Source of the DNA: Dehalococcoidia bacterium
Lineage (GTDB): Bacteria > Chloroflexota > Dehalococcoidia > UBA2979
DNA: 23,914 nt
Direction of reading: 5' to 3'
Assembly (NCBI GenBank): GCA_030745285.1
Contig: JASLOV010000162.1
Location: forward strand, 1-23,914
The translations under genes and the position numbers were made by a program. Shown here piece after piece: positions 8,006 through 15,666 of the stretch. Positions within the stretch are counted from its first letter, which is position 1, and each line of letters opens with the position of its first letter. Under the pieces are notes generated by a model. That model did not search any database. It saw nothing but the letters and a program-made list of their open reading frames with translations, and was not told the DNA's origin.

Positions 8006-8575
8006 CTACGGCCCGCGCTCGAACGGCGGCTCGACCCCCGGCCCAACCTCTACCTCGAAGGCGTTGAGCGTCATCGAGACGGTGGTGTAGTAGCCGACCA
8101 CGCCGATCATCTCGACCAGCCCCTGCTCGCCGAACGTCACGACGGCGCGGTCATACAGCTCACGCGGCAGTTCGTGCTGCTCGTGCAGCGCGACGCAGAC
8201 GTCGTAGCAGACCAGCTGCTCCTCGGCCGCGCCGTCCGGGCGCTGCTCTGCCATCACGGCGTCGATCACCGACTGCGGGATGCCGTACTCGACGGCACGA
8301 GGCGCGTGGGACGCCCACTCGACGTTCGAGCGCCAGAAGCGGCCGGTGATCGAGATCGCCAGCTCCACGATGCCGCGATCGAGTGAGGTGCGTGCCCAGA
8401 GGAACGCTCCCATGCCACGCATGCGATGCGAGAGTTCGGTGTTCAGCAGCCAGGGATCGAACGGCCCTCCCATCGTCCCGTCGTCGCGCATGCCACGCTG
8501 CTCGACCAGGGTGTCGTAGCCGGCCTGCTGCTCCGCGGTCATCTCGTCGCGCGTTCTCACCGTCTGACGGCTCAT
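8006..8575 (-). CDS. Carboxymuconolactone decarboxylase (AhpD-like) family protein
   Basis: A 189-residue all-helical protein. The central part FLWARTSLDRGIVELAISIT followed by WRSNVEWASHAPRAVEYGIP has the layout of CMD/AhpD domains (R-x-x-E-L-A-I then an E-W-x-x-H helix). The redox CxxC of AhpD is absent, so it belongs to the cysteine-free branch, related to gamma-carboxymuconolactone decarboxylase-like proteins of unknown substrate. The histidine in EWASHA is kept. Start ATG at 8575 follows GAGGAGGG with a 6-nt spacer. It lies 68 bp after the glutaredoxin-like gene in the same direction, probably in one operon with it. Confidence 0.85.
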   Translation of the reverse strand: MSRQTVRTRDEMTAEQQAGYDTLVEQRGMRDDGTMGGPFDPWLLNTELSHRMRGMGAFLWARTSLDRGIVELAISITGRFWRSNVEWASHAPRAVEYGIPQSVIDAVMAEQRPDGAAEEQLVCYDVCVALHEQHELPRELYDRAVVTFGEQGLVEMIGVVGYYTTVSMTLNAFEVEVGPGVEPPFERGP

Positions 8576-8643
8576 ACGGTCCCCTCCTCGCTGTGAAATG
8601 TGGCTGCCCGCCCGCAGGGCGAACGACGCACCGCCCGGCGCGA

Positions 8644-8883
8644 CTACAGGCCGAGCCGGGCGTTCACTTGCTCGACGTCGGCCCCATCGAGCAGGTCGCC
8701 GTCGATCGCGATCACCGGTGTGTCGTGGAAGCCTGCCCCTTCGAGCATGTCCTGGGCGTCCTCGTCGAGCATGACGTCGACGAGATTGAAGGCGATGTCA
8801 TGACTCGTGAGGTGACGCTTCAGCTCCTCGCACGGGATGCAGCGGGGCGACGTGTAGACGGTGACCTCGGGCGCCGATGCCAC
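8644..8883 (-). CDS. Glutaredoxin/NrdH-like thioredoxin-fold protein
   Basis: A 79-residue single-domain protein. It has a first beta strand VTVYTSPRC, an active-site motif C15-I-P-C18, an FNLVDVMLDEDA strand and the cis-proline segment FHDTPVIAIDG, which together define the glutaredoxin/NrdH/Uxx-star fold. The start is GTG at 8883, three bases after the stop codon of the selenoprotein gene, with AAGGCGG overlapping the end of that gene. The tight spacing suggests translational coupling. A plausible job is delivering electrons to, or receiving them from, the UxxC centre of the protein encoded just upstream; that link is an inference from position and chemistry. Confidence 0.9.
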   Translation of the reverse strand: MASAPEVTVYTSPRCIPCEELKRHLTSHDIAFNLVDVMLDEDAQDMLEGAGFHDTPVIAIDGDLLDGADVEQVNARLGL

Positions 8884-8886
8884 CGC

Positions 8887-9798
8887 CTAGCCGCCTTCTC
8901 GCGCCGGCTGCGCCTCACCGGAGCCGCCGTCGAGGTAGCGGTCGCGCCACGACGGGTCGTCGCTCCAGACGTAGGGCGTCTGCACCGTCGTGCGCGGAGC
9001 GATCGCCGACTCCAGCAACCCGAAGGCATGCTCCAGCGTGTCGCGCTGCGATTCGTCGTCGAATGCCTTGCCGGCTGGATTGCCGAGCGGGAAGTCGTTG
9101 AAGACGAACCGCGCCACCCCGGCATGCTCCACGATGTCGCGGGCGCAGCCGATCACCACCGACGGGATGCCGTTCGCTTCGAGGTACCGGGAAACCAGAC
9201 TCACGGTCTGGTGGCAGACCGGTCAGACTGCGACGAGGATCGCGGCGTCGACCTCTTCCTCTCGCAACCGTTCGAGGATCTCGGGTGCGTCGCGCTCGAT
9301 CGTCTTGCGCTGGCTGCGCATCGTCGGCACAGCGTGGAACCGCTCGGCGATAGAGTCGATGCGGCCGGCGGCCGCGGCCTCGTGCAGTCGCTGCAGCGGG
9401 AAGTAGGCGTTGATGTCGTCGACCCGCGCGTTCTTGCGGTCGTAGGCGATGTGCGAGACGCGCAGGTCGGGGACCGAGTCGCTCGGCCGCGAGTAGACGG
9501 CGTGGAACTTCGCGCCGGTGTTGTACGCCGCGCCCGCGTCCTGGTCGCCCTTGTCCGGGTCGAACTCGGCGGCGGTGGTGATGAGCCCGATGCGCGACCG
9601 CGCCAGCGGCTTCGTCACGGGCGTGAACGGCACCTGCTGGAAGTGGGCCCACTCGTACGGGTTGTTGAACCCGTTCGCGAGATAGTAGGCACGCGTGCTC
9701 TCGATGTAGCTCAGGTATGTCGGGTGAGAGCGGTCGATGCCGGCCGGCATCTCCACGTTGGGGTCCACCGGCTCCGCCTGCACGCTGGCTTCCGTCAT
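8887..9798 (-). CDS. Selenoprotein, glycine/betaine/sarcosine/D-proline reductase selenoprotein B-like (in-frame UGA = Sec192)
   Basis: One 303-residue protein is encoded across an in-frame TGA at 9225-9223. The upstream part (191 residues) ends in VDAAILVAV and the downstream part continues in the same frame as PVCHQTVSLVSRYLEANGIP. The joined active site reads ILVAV-U-P-V-C-HQT, a UxxC motif at the position where the GrdB/PrdB family has selenocysteine. Two halves with continuous homology, no frame change, and a perfect 7-bp hairpin beginning 11 bases after the UGA support Sec insertion rather than a broken gene. Other conserved parts are RIGLITTAAEFDP near 75-90, ERFHAVPTMRSQRKT around 160, and GCARDIVEHAGVARFVFNDF after the Sec. 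Start ATG at 9798 follows GGAGGG by 7 nt, and a TATAAT promoter lies 46 bp upstream. The glutaredoxin-like gene follows by 3 bp. There is no GrdA or PrdA partner here, so the substrate is unknown and a classical Clostridium-type reductase is not implied. Confidence 0.88.
9187..9222 (-). promoter_or_regulatory. Bacterial SECIS-like hairpin after the Sec UGA
   Basis: On the minus-strand RNA, ten bases after the UGA begins a perfect 7-bp stem, ACCAGAC / GUCUGGU (9212-9206 and 9200-9194), closing a five-base loop CGUGA. A lower CCGG/CCGG pairing (9222-9219 and 9190-9187) extends it across an asymmetric internal loop. The apical loop lies 17 nt after the UGA and has G at its second position. This agrees with the known bacterial SECIS pattern: a small apical loop about 16-37 nt after UGA with a G in the first two loop bases. 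Confidence 0.75.
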
Positions 9799-9843
9799 GC
9801 GACGACCCTCCGTTCCGCGGCGCTCGCCGGCGCCACTGCGGCG

Positions 9844-9871
9844 ATTATAGGAGGGCGGACGCCAGTGTTGC
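9844..9871 (-). promoter_or_regulatory. Candidate sigma70-type promoter of the selenoprotein operon
   Basis: A perfect -10 TATAAT (9849 to 9844) lies between the CoA-transferase stop and the selenoprotein start, with a weak -35 GCAACA (9871 to 9866) at a 16-bp spacer. Transcription would start about 35-40 nt upstream of the ATG. A perfect TATAAT stands out in such GC-rich DNA. Confidence 0.6.
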
Positions 9872-9943
9872 CGTTGCGACACCCCGCGGCGCCTCTGCCC
9901 TGTCTATCTCGTGCCACTCATCGTGCCCGATGCCCGCGACGGG

Positions 9944-11134
9944 CTAGATCACCTCTGACTCGCGCAGCCAGTCGAGATCACTGTCGCTGAGGCCCAGGGT
10001 GCCCTTGTAGATCTCCTCGTTATGCTGCCCCGGCACCGGCGCGGGGCTGTAGACGCGTCCCGGCGCGTGCGAGAGCCGCGGGTACACCGCCGGCACGAGC
10101 GTCGAACCGATCTGCGGGTCGTCGACGACGACCAAGTCTTCGCGAGCCTTGAAATGCGGGTCGACGAAGATGTCCTCGATGCTGTTGACCGGGCCGTAGG
10201 GCACGCGGTGCTCATCGAGCCGCGCCTGCAGCTCCTTCGAGGTGAATCCGGAGACCCACTCCTGGATCATCGCGATCAGCTCGTCGACGTGCTCCGTACG
10301 CACGGTGTGGTCGATGAAGCGAGGGTCCGTCGAGAGTTCCGGCATCTCCATCGCTTCGCCCAGGCGCTTAAAGGTGGCGGGGTTGAGCGCGAGGATCAGG
10401 ATCCACTTGCCGTCGCTGGTCTCGAACTGGTCGCCGGGGATCGACCAGTAGCGGAAGTTGCCGGTGCGTTCTCGCACGAAGCCGCGATGACTGAAGTCCG
10501 GCGCGAGCTGGCCCGAGAGCCGGAAGACCGACTCGTAGAGCGAGAGGTCGACCTCCTGCGGCTCATCGCAGTCGGCCTGATCGCGGTGGTAGACGGCGGT
10601 GAGCACGGCCAGCGCGCCGAAGGTGCCGGAGAGGTAGTCGCCGAGCATGAAGCCCGGGTGAATCGGCGGCCGTTCGGCCTCGCCGGTGACGTAGATCATC
10701 CCCCCGACCGCCTGTCCGATGCGATCGTACGAGGTGCGGTCGCGGTACGGCCCGGTCTGCCCGTAGCCTGAGATGCGCACCATGATGATGCGGGGGTTGA
10801 CCTTCCCCAGGTCCTCGAAGCCGAGGCCCCAGCGCTCCATCGTGCCGGGCGAGTAGTTCTCCACGAACGCGTCGGACGCCGCCACCAGCCGCCGGGCAAT
10901 CTCCTGCCCCTCGGGCTGGCGCAGGTCGAGCGTGATCGACTTCTTGTTGCGGTACTCGAGCGCCCGCACCGGCGAGCCGCTCGGCGCGCCCGGCCGGGCC
11001 AGCGCCGGCAGCTCGATCTTGATCACGTCCGCGCCCATGTCGCCCAGCAGCGAGCCGACGAACGGCCCCGCCAGCACCTGCCCCGCATCGAGCACGCGCA
11101 ACCCATCGAGTAGCCGATCGTGTTCATCAGCCAT
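9944..11134 (-). CDS. CaiB/BaiF class III CoA-transferase
   Basis: A 396-residue family III CoA-transferase. The N-terminal part LRVLDAGQVLAGPFVGSLLG and GADVIKIELP binds CoA. The catalytic aspartate is D166 in HPGFMLGDYLSGTFG, equivalent to the Asp of formyl-CoA transferase and CaiB. RNKKSITLDLRQPEGQ and ENYSPGTMERWGLGFEDL are family hallmarks. It moves CoA from one acyl-CoA to another carboxylic acid; the substrate cannot be read from the sequence. Start MADEHDRLL at 11134 has AAGGCGG eight bases upstream; an ATG at 11185 is possible but the extension is not family-like. A separate promoter lies between it and the selenoprotein gene, so cotranscription is uncertain. Confidence 0.93.
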   Translation of the reverse strand: MADEHDRLLDGLRVLDAGQVLAGPFVGSLLGDMGADVIKIELPALARPGAPSGSPVRALEYRNKKSITLDLRQPEGQEIARRLVAASDAFVENYSPGTMERWGLGFEDLGKVNPRIIMVRISGYGQTGPYRDRTSYDRIGQAVGGMIYVTGEAERPPIHPGFMLGDYLSGTFGALAVLTAVYHRDQADCDEPQEVDLSLYESVFRLSGQLAPDFSHRGFVRERTGNFRYWSIPGDQFETSDGKWILILALNPATFKRLGEAMEMPELSTDPRFIDHTVRTEHVDELIAMIQEWVSGFTSKELQARLDEHRVPYGPVNSIEDIFVDPHFKAREDLVVVDDPQIGSTLVPAVYPRLSHAPGRVYSPAPVPGQHNEEIYKGTLGLSDSDLDWLRESEVI

Positions 11135-11230
11135 GGGGAGAACCGCCTTCAGTGACTCGCTGTGTCGGGCGGAATGATAGCGCACGGCAGTCGATGTATC
11201 TTGAGCTGGGCAGCCATCTGGAGGTGTTAG

Positions 11231-12233
11231 GTGTCGATCTCGCTATTCCTCGACTCGAACATCTGGCTGTCCTTCTACGAGTTCACTGACGACACCCTCG
11301 ACGAGCTCACGAAGCTCCAGGACCGCATCACTACCGGAGGCATAGAGCTTCTGATCCTCAGCAGGTCGTCGATGAGGTGAAGCGGAATCGCGAAACTACG
11401 CTGCAGCGGTCGCTGAAGGTCGTTCGTGATGCGAAGCTCCCATCGCCTAGCATGCCGCGAGTAGTTCAGCACCAATCCGCGGTCAAGTCCCTTGAGGGTG
11501 CCGCGGCAGAATATGAAGAGCAACGGAAGCAGATCGACTCGACCTTGCGCTCTGAAGCCAAGGCAAATGACCTCCCGGCGGACCTCACGATCAAAGCACT
11601 GTTTGACGTCGCCACAATTGTTCCCTTGAGCGACGACGTACGCACGCGCGCCGAGCTTCGTAAGAGTCTCAGAATCCGCCAGGGGAGAGCGGCACTCTCG
11701 GAGATCAGATCATCTGGGAGACCATGCCGGACACACTGACTTCAAATCGAGACCTTCACATCGTGGCGGCCGATGGTGACTTCCGTTCAAAGCTGGACGA
11801 AACAGCAGCTCACCCGTTCTTGGTCGACGAGTGAGCCAGTAACAAGTCAGCAGCGTTGCACTACTACCGCCGTCTCCGTTTGTTCACTCAGGCGAACGCA
11901 GGCGCGCTTGACATCGCGTCGCTAGACGAACTCCTTCTCGCCGACGAGCCTGCGGCGTCACCAGGCGTCCTCGCGCTGGCTGAGAGCACCAACTTTGATG
12001 GCACACACCGAGCTATCGCGAACTTGCGCCACGCGGCTGATTTCAGTCCCGCCGACCTCCGGCAGCTTGTTTGGGCGGCAGAGCACAACAACCAAGTGAG
12101 CTGGATTCTCGGCGACTCTGACGTGCACACGTTCTATCAGAACATCGTGAGGACTTTCGACGAGCGGCTAGCGCCGAGTGATCTGAGTCTCCTGAATCGG
12201 CTCCTGTCGGAGGCCGAACCGAGCGACGAATAA
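11231..12233 (+). pseudogene. PIN-like domain (DUF4935-type) nuclease gene with two frameshifts and a nonsense codon
   Basis: A GTG at 11231, six bases after GGAGG, begins SISLFLDSNIWLSFYE, a PIN-type first strand with its acidic residue. A shift near 11356 is needed to continue into PQQVVDEVKRNRETTLQRSL. A second shift near 11670 leads into NPPGESGTLGDQIIWETM and then HIVAADGDF, the later acidic PIN motifs. An in-frame TGA at 11832-11834 then stands where a tryptophan codon would fit (VDE-stop-ASNKSAALHYY), and the frame stays open to 12233, ending LLSEAEPSDE. The reconstructed product of about 333 residues keeps all PIN acidic motifs, but no uninterrupted protein can be made. The DNA is less GC-rich than its surroundings, with many A/T third positions, suggesting transfer. 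Such PIN proteins occur in toxin or defence settings; no antitoxin gene is seen beside it. Confidence 0.72.
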
Positions 12234-12252
12234 CGACCACCGACGGTGGCTG

Positions 12253-12801
12253 CTAGCCGTCGCCGTCGGTGTCCCCGTCCACCTCGGACTCCCAATCGTC
12301 CCTGTCGATGCCGTAGACGAAGGCCTCGACGCCGTCACGGTCAGGGCGGGTCTCCTCGAGCTGCATGCCCAGCCGCTCCATGACGCGACGCGACGGCTGG
12401 TTGGTGACGGCCGTCTCCGCGGTCACGCGGGTCATGCCGAGCTCGGCGAAGGCGAAGGCGACCAGCGCCGCCGCCGCCTCGGTACCGAAGCCCTCGCCCC
12501 GGTGATCGGAGTGGAGTGCGTATCCGAGCTCGCCCGTGGCGCCGCGGTTGATCAGTGTCAGCATCCCGAGCAACGCCCCGTCCGAGCGCCTCGTGATCGC
12601 AAGGTCGAAGAGCGCGTCGGGCTGGAACGGCTGCAGCGCCTGCTGGCGGTCGACGTACGAGGCCGCCGCCTCAGGCGTCGCGCCGAGCTCCGGCGCCGCT
12701 TCGTCCACCGTCGGATCGGACGAGAGCTTCACGATCCCGGGGACATCACGCATCTCGAAGCGCCGGATCAAGAGCCGCTCGGATTCAATCGGCAGTGGCA
12801 C
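12253..12801 (-). CDS. GNAT family N-acetyltransferase (RimJ/RimL-like)
   Basis: A 182-residue GNAT of the RimJ/RimL type. It begins PLPIESERLLIRRFEMRDVP, the usual first strand, then has GMLTLINRGATGELGYALHS and the acetyl-CoA pyrophosphate loop DHRGEGFGTEAAAALVAFAF (RGxGxGT-like), then VTNQPSRRVMERLGM, the conserved N-x-x-S-x-R-x-x-E-x-x-G-F-like helix. The start is taken as GTG at 12801 because GGAGG sits five bases upstream; an in-frame ATG at 12822 has no such site. The C-terminal tail is acidic (ESEVDGDTDGDG). Its target amine is unknown. It is divergent from the PaaI-type thioesterase and converges on the broken PIN gene. Confidence 0.92.
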   Translation of the reverse strand: MPLPIESERLLIRRFEMRDVPGIVKLSSDPTVDEAAPELGATPEAAASYVDRQQALQPFQPDALFDLAITRRSDGALLGMLTLINRGATGELGYALHSDHRGEGFGTEAAAALVAFAFAELGMTRVTAETAVTNQPSRRVMERLGMQLEETRPDRDGVEAFVYGIDRDDWESEVDGDTDGDG

Positions 12802-12921
12802 GTCGACCTCCGGCCGGATCATCGCATGCCGGGTTGGTCGCCTCGCAGGTCCGCTGGCGGAAGGCACCCCCACTGGCGGCCCGAGGCCGTACCATCGGCT
12901 CGCTGTTGCCGAGGCACCGCC

Positions 12922-13371
12922 ATGACTGACCCAGGACCGATGACCGACCACCTCGACCGCTTCCCTGCCCTGCGCAAGATGCAGGACGTGCCGATCTTCG
13001 GCGACCTGGGCTACGAGTTCACCGACGCCGGCGAGGGCTGGGCCGAGATCACGTTCACCAACTCACCGGCCGCGGGCAACCTCTACGGCATCGTCCACGG
13101 CGGCGTCTGGCTGGTGATCGCCGACTCGGCGATGGGCGGCGCGCTCGGCACCATCGTCGAGCCGGACGAGCGGGTGATCACCGCCCAGTCGGAGTTCCGC
13201 TGGCTCCGTCCGCTGGAGGGCGACACCATCCGCGCCCGCGCTCGCGTGTTGCGACGCGGTCGCACGCTCAGCCACTGCACCGTCGAACTCTTCGACGCCG
13301 GCGACCGCCAGATCGGCCTCGGCAACGGCACCTACGTCGTGCAACCGCCGCTCAAGCAGGAGGGCGAGTAG
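12922..13371 (+). CDS. PaaI-family hotdog thioesterase
   Basis: A 149-residue hotdog-fold protein. GNLYGIVHGGVWLVIADSAM carries the PaaI/YdiI signature (HGG followed by an Asp in the central helix), and SEFRWLRPLEGDTIRARARV with SHCTVELFDAGDRQIGLGNGTY makes up the later strands. Members hydrolyse aryl- or acyl-CoA thioesters, and a role clearing CoA esters in the surrounding CoA-rich catabolic region is reasonable. The start ATG at 12922 has a weak GAGG seven bases upstream; MTDHLDRF at 12940 is an alternative. It converges with the amidohydrolase, with 31 bp between stops. Confidence 0.9.
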   Translation: MTDPGPMTDHLDRFPALRKMQDVPIFGDLGYEFTDAGEGWAEITFTNSPAAGNLYGIVHGGVWLVIADSAMGGALGTIVEPDERVITAQSEFRWLRPLEGDTIRARARVLRRGRTLSHCTVELFDAGDRQIGLGNGTYVVQPPLKQEGE

Positions 13372-13402
13372 CCGGGCGCGAGGCCCCGCCGCGGTTGCTT
13401 CG

Positions 13403-14398
13403 CTACTTCCTCTCGAGGCGGTAGACCCGCGCGGCGGTGTCGTGCAGCATCGCCGCCCGTTCGCCGTCGCTGAAGTCCGCCGAGAGCTTCTTGAACTGGT
13501 TCCACACCACCGTGTACGAGCACGAGGCGCGGTCGACCGGGAAGTTGCTCTCGAACATGCAGCGCTCCGGGCCGAAGGCCTCGATAGCGTGCATGTACCA
13601 GCGGCGGTTCTCCTCCAGCAGTTCGTCCGAGGTGGGCGCGCGCTCGCGCTCGTGCCAGCCGAAGCCGTTCAGCGGCATCTGGATGCCGCCGACCTTAATC
13701 ACCAGGTTCGGGTAGCCGGCCAGCGCCGTGATGCCGGCCTTCCAGCCCTCGAAAACCTCGTCCAGCCGGTAGGGTCCGATGCCGAGTGGACCGGCGAGGT
13801 GGTTGACGATCATCGTCGTCTCCGGGAACGCCTTCGCCAGGTCCTCCAGCTGCGGGATCTGGGGGTGGAAGAGCCACGCCTCGAACGTCATCTCGTTGGC
13901 TGCGAGGTGCGCGAAACCCTCGCGGAAGGCCGGCTGCATCAGCAGGTCGCTCGGCGGCTTCGCACGCGGGCCCATCACATCATCGCTGGCGTCCCATGCG
14001 GCGCGATGGCGGATGCCGCGGAAGCGGCCGGGGCTGGCGGCGCGGTGCGCTTCCAGCACCGGCGCGACGGCGTCGCCAAGCGTGAGGTCTGCCGAGCCGA
14101 TGATGGCGGCGCAGATGTCCGGACCGTCCTGCCCCGCGCTCTCCTGGGCGACGCCCTCGCAGTAGTCGGTCTCGCCGATCACCTTCATCGCCTCCGAGCC
14201 GTCCTCGCGGTAGGCCCAGCTGCACTCGATGAAGACCGTCTGACGGACGTTGTGACCGGCCGCGTCGGCGACGATGTCACCGAGCACGTAGCTCGTGGTC
14301 GGGCGATCCCAGAGGTGGTGGTGAGGGTCGATGATCGGCAGGTCGGGCTCGATCGCCTCCTCCGGGGTCGTCGCCAGCCACTCGGATGCGTTCGTCAT
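13403..14398 (-). CDS. Amidohydrolase family protein (PDC-lactonase-like)
   Basis: A 331-residue metal-dependent hydrolase of the amidohydrolase 2 group. The metal motif is IIDPHHHLWDRP (H26-H28), followed by QTVFIECSWAYR, FRGIRHRAAWDAS, the mid-barrel histidine in TMIVNHLAGP, and the C-terminal strand CMFESNFPVDR, where an aspartate is normally found near SNFP. The DPHHHLWD and SNFPVD signatures are those of 2-pyrone-4,6-dicarboxylate lactonase-like proteins. The start ATG at 14398 has GAGGAG seven bases upstream. It is 74 bp downstream of the luciferase-like oxidoreductase on the same strand. A hydrolysed lactone or cyclic amide is likely; the substrate is unknown. Confidence 0.92.
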   Translation of the reverse strand: MTNASEWLATTPEEAIEPDLPIIDPHHHLWDRPTTSYVLGDIVADAAGHNVRQTVFIECSWAYREDGSEAMKVIGETDYCEGVAQESAGQDGPDICAAIIGSADLTLGDAVAPVLEAHRAASPGRFRGIRHRAAWDASDDVMGPRAKPPSDLLMQPAFREGFAHLAANEMTFEAWLFHPQIPQLEDLAKAFPETTMIVNHLAGPLGIGPYRLDEVFEGWKAGITALAGYPNLVIKVGGIQMPLNGFGWHERERAPTSDELLEENRRWYMHAIEAFGPERCMFESNFPVDRASCSYTVVWNQFKKLSADFSDGERAAMLHDTAARVYRLERK

Positions 14399-14472
14399 TG
14401 CGCCACTCCTCGTCCGCGCCGCTCGATGTTCACGTTCGCCAGACCCTACTCCCCGGGATCCGGCAAGCCCCG

Positions 14473-15516
14473 CTAGACCTCGCCCACCGACGGAATCGTC
14501 TGCAGCTCGGCGATGAGCTCGCGGATCTGGTCCGCCTCGTCCGGGTTGTTCGGCGTGGCGCCGAAGCTCACCTGCGTGTTGATGCCGGCGTACTTCTCGC
14601 GCATCTTCGCCGGCAGCTCGTCCCAGGTGCCGATCACGCAGAATTCGTCCATCACGTCGTCGGTGACGATGTTCGGCAGCTCGTCCCACTTGCCCTCGAT
14701 CGAGAGCTTGTGCAGCAGCGCCGCTTCGTCGTCCCAGCCGTGCAGCGAGAGCACCTTCGAGTACGACCGCGTCGAGCCGTAGAAGCCGATGCGCTGTCGC
14801 GCCCACTCCTTCGCCGTCGCCACCTCCTGCTCGTCGCGGCCGGTGACGACGAAGCCGCCGCCGGTGATCGTGAGGTCCGAGAGTTCCCGCTCCGCCCGTC
14901 GCGCGCCGTCTTGCACGGCGGGGATCATCACCTCGCGGACGTACTTGAAGGTGCTGAACGGGTGCATGGCGATGCCGTCGCCGACCTCGCCGGCCATCCT
15001 CGCGTTGAACGGGTTCACGGCGGCGATCAGCACGTCGATGTCCGGGTGCTCGATCGGACCGGGGCTGAAGTTCGGGGTCATCAGCTTGAACTGGTAGTAC
15101 TCGCCCTCAAAGTTCGCTTCGGCCCCGTTCTGCCACGAATCCCAGATCGCGCGCATGCACTGTACGTACTCGCGCAACCGCGGGCCGGGCGGGCCCCACG
15201 GCACGGAGAAGCGCCGCTCGTTGTGCCCTTTCACCTGCGTCCCCAGGCCGAGCACGAAGCGCCCGCCCGAGTAGCGGGCGAGGTCCCATGCCACGTTCGC
15301 GGAGACGTACGGCACACGCGGGAAGGCGATGGCGACGCCGGTGCCGAAGCGGATGCGCTCCGTGTGTTCGGCCACGAGCAGCATCGGCAGGAACGGGTCG
15401 TGCTGGTTCTCGCCCGCGGTGATGTAGTCGTACCCCAGCGCTTCAAGCGCTCTCGCGCGCTCAGGGATGAGGCTGAGGTCGTTCGCCCCCACGCCGGTCC
15501 CGACGGTCATTGGCAT
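14473..15516 (-). CDS. Luciferase-like (LLM) oxidoreductase, probably F420-dependent
   Basis: A 347-residue luciferase-like TIM-barrel oxidoreductase. IRFGTGVAIAFPRVPYVSAN, DLARYSGGRFVLGLGTQVKG and the HPDIDVLIAAVNPFNARMAG strand match the F420-dependent subgroup often labelled MSMEG_2256-like, in which the GRFxLGLGTQVKxH block is diagnostic. The isoalloxazine cofactor could be F420 or FMN; F420 is inferred from family only. Start ATG at 15516 follows GGAGG with a 6-nt spacer. It precedes the amidohydrolase by 74 bp, so the two probably form a small operon, and oxidation followed by ring hydrolysis is a sensible but unproven scheme. Confidence 0.9.
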   Translation of the reverse strand: MPMTVGTGVGANDLSLIPERARALEALGYDYITAGENQHDPFLPMLLVAEHTERIRFGTGVAIAFPRVPYVSANVAWDLARYSGGRFVLGLGTQVKGHNERRFSVPWGPPGPRLREYVQCMRAIWDSWQNGAEANFEGEYYQFKLMTPNFSPGPIEHPDIDVLIAAVNPFNARMAGEVGDGIAMHPFSTFKYVREVMIPAVQDGARRAERELSDLTITGGGFVVTGRDEQEVATAKEWARQRIGFYGSTRSYSKVLSLHGWDDEAALLHKLSIEGKWDELPNIVTDDVMDEFCVIGTWDELPAKMREKYAGINTQVSFGATPNNPDEADQIRELIAELQTIPSVGEV

Positions 15517-15666
15517 CGCGATCCTCCATTACCAGTCACTGTTCGGCACACAGTCTCGGCACGCCCGATAGGGCTCCGGCAGGATTGTAGCGATCGGCGG
15601 AAGCGACCGCATGGCGCATGAACGAGCCCCGGGCGACACGCTCCCCTAGTGCACCCCCATCGGGGG

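Noticed and set aside
9223..9225. Selenoprotein TGA treated as an ordinary stop giving two separate genes
   Set aside because: The downstream ORF begins without a ribosome binding site inside the hairpin, stays in the same frame, and starts mid-motif; a split would place the UxxC motif across a gene boundary.
9932..9944. GCCCG-CGA-CGGGC hairpin overlapping the CoA-transferase stop codon
   Set aside because: Short stem and no U-tract; could be chance in GC-rich sequence.
8383..9990. 535-residue plus-strand ORF spanning the selenoprotein region
   Set aside because: Antisense shadow; low-complexity composition and no recognisable domain, whereas the minus strand shows several well-defined families.
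11832..11834. In-frame TGA in the PIN-like gene as a second selenocysteine codon
   Set aside because: The residue expected by context is tryptophan, there is no UxxC or redox setting, and the gene already has two frameshifts, so nonsense mutation or error is simpler.
13442..14476. 344-residue plus-strand ORF opposite the amidohydrolase
   Set aside because: Composition is typical of an antisense shadow (Arg/Val/Leu-rich, no motifs), while the minus strand encodes a clear amidohydrolase with a ribosome binding site.
15654..15666. CCCCC-ATC-GGGGG hairpin just after the iron-ADH stop as a terminator
   Set aside because: Stem of only five base pairs, three-base loop, and no U-tract; too weak to call.
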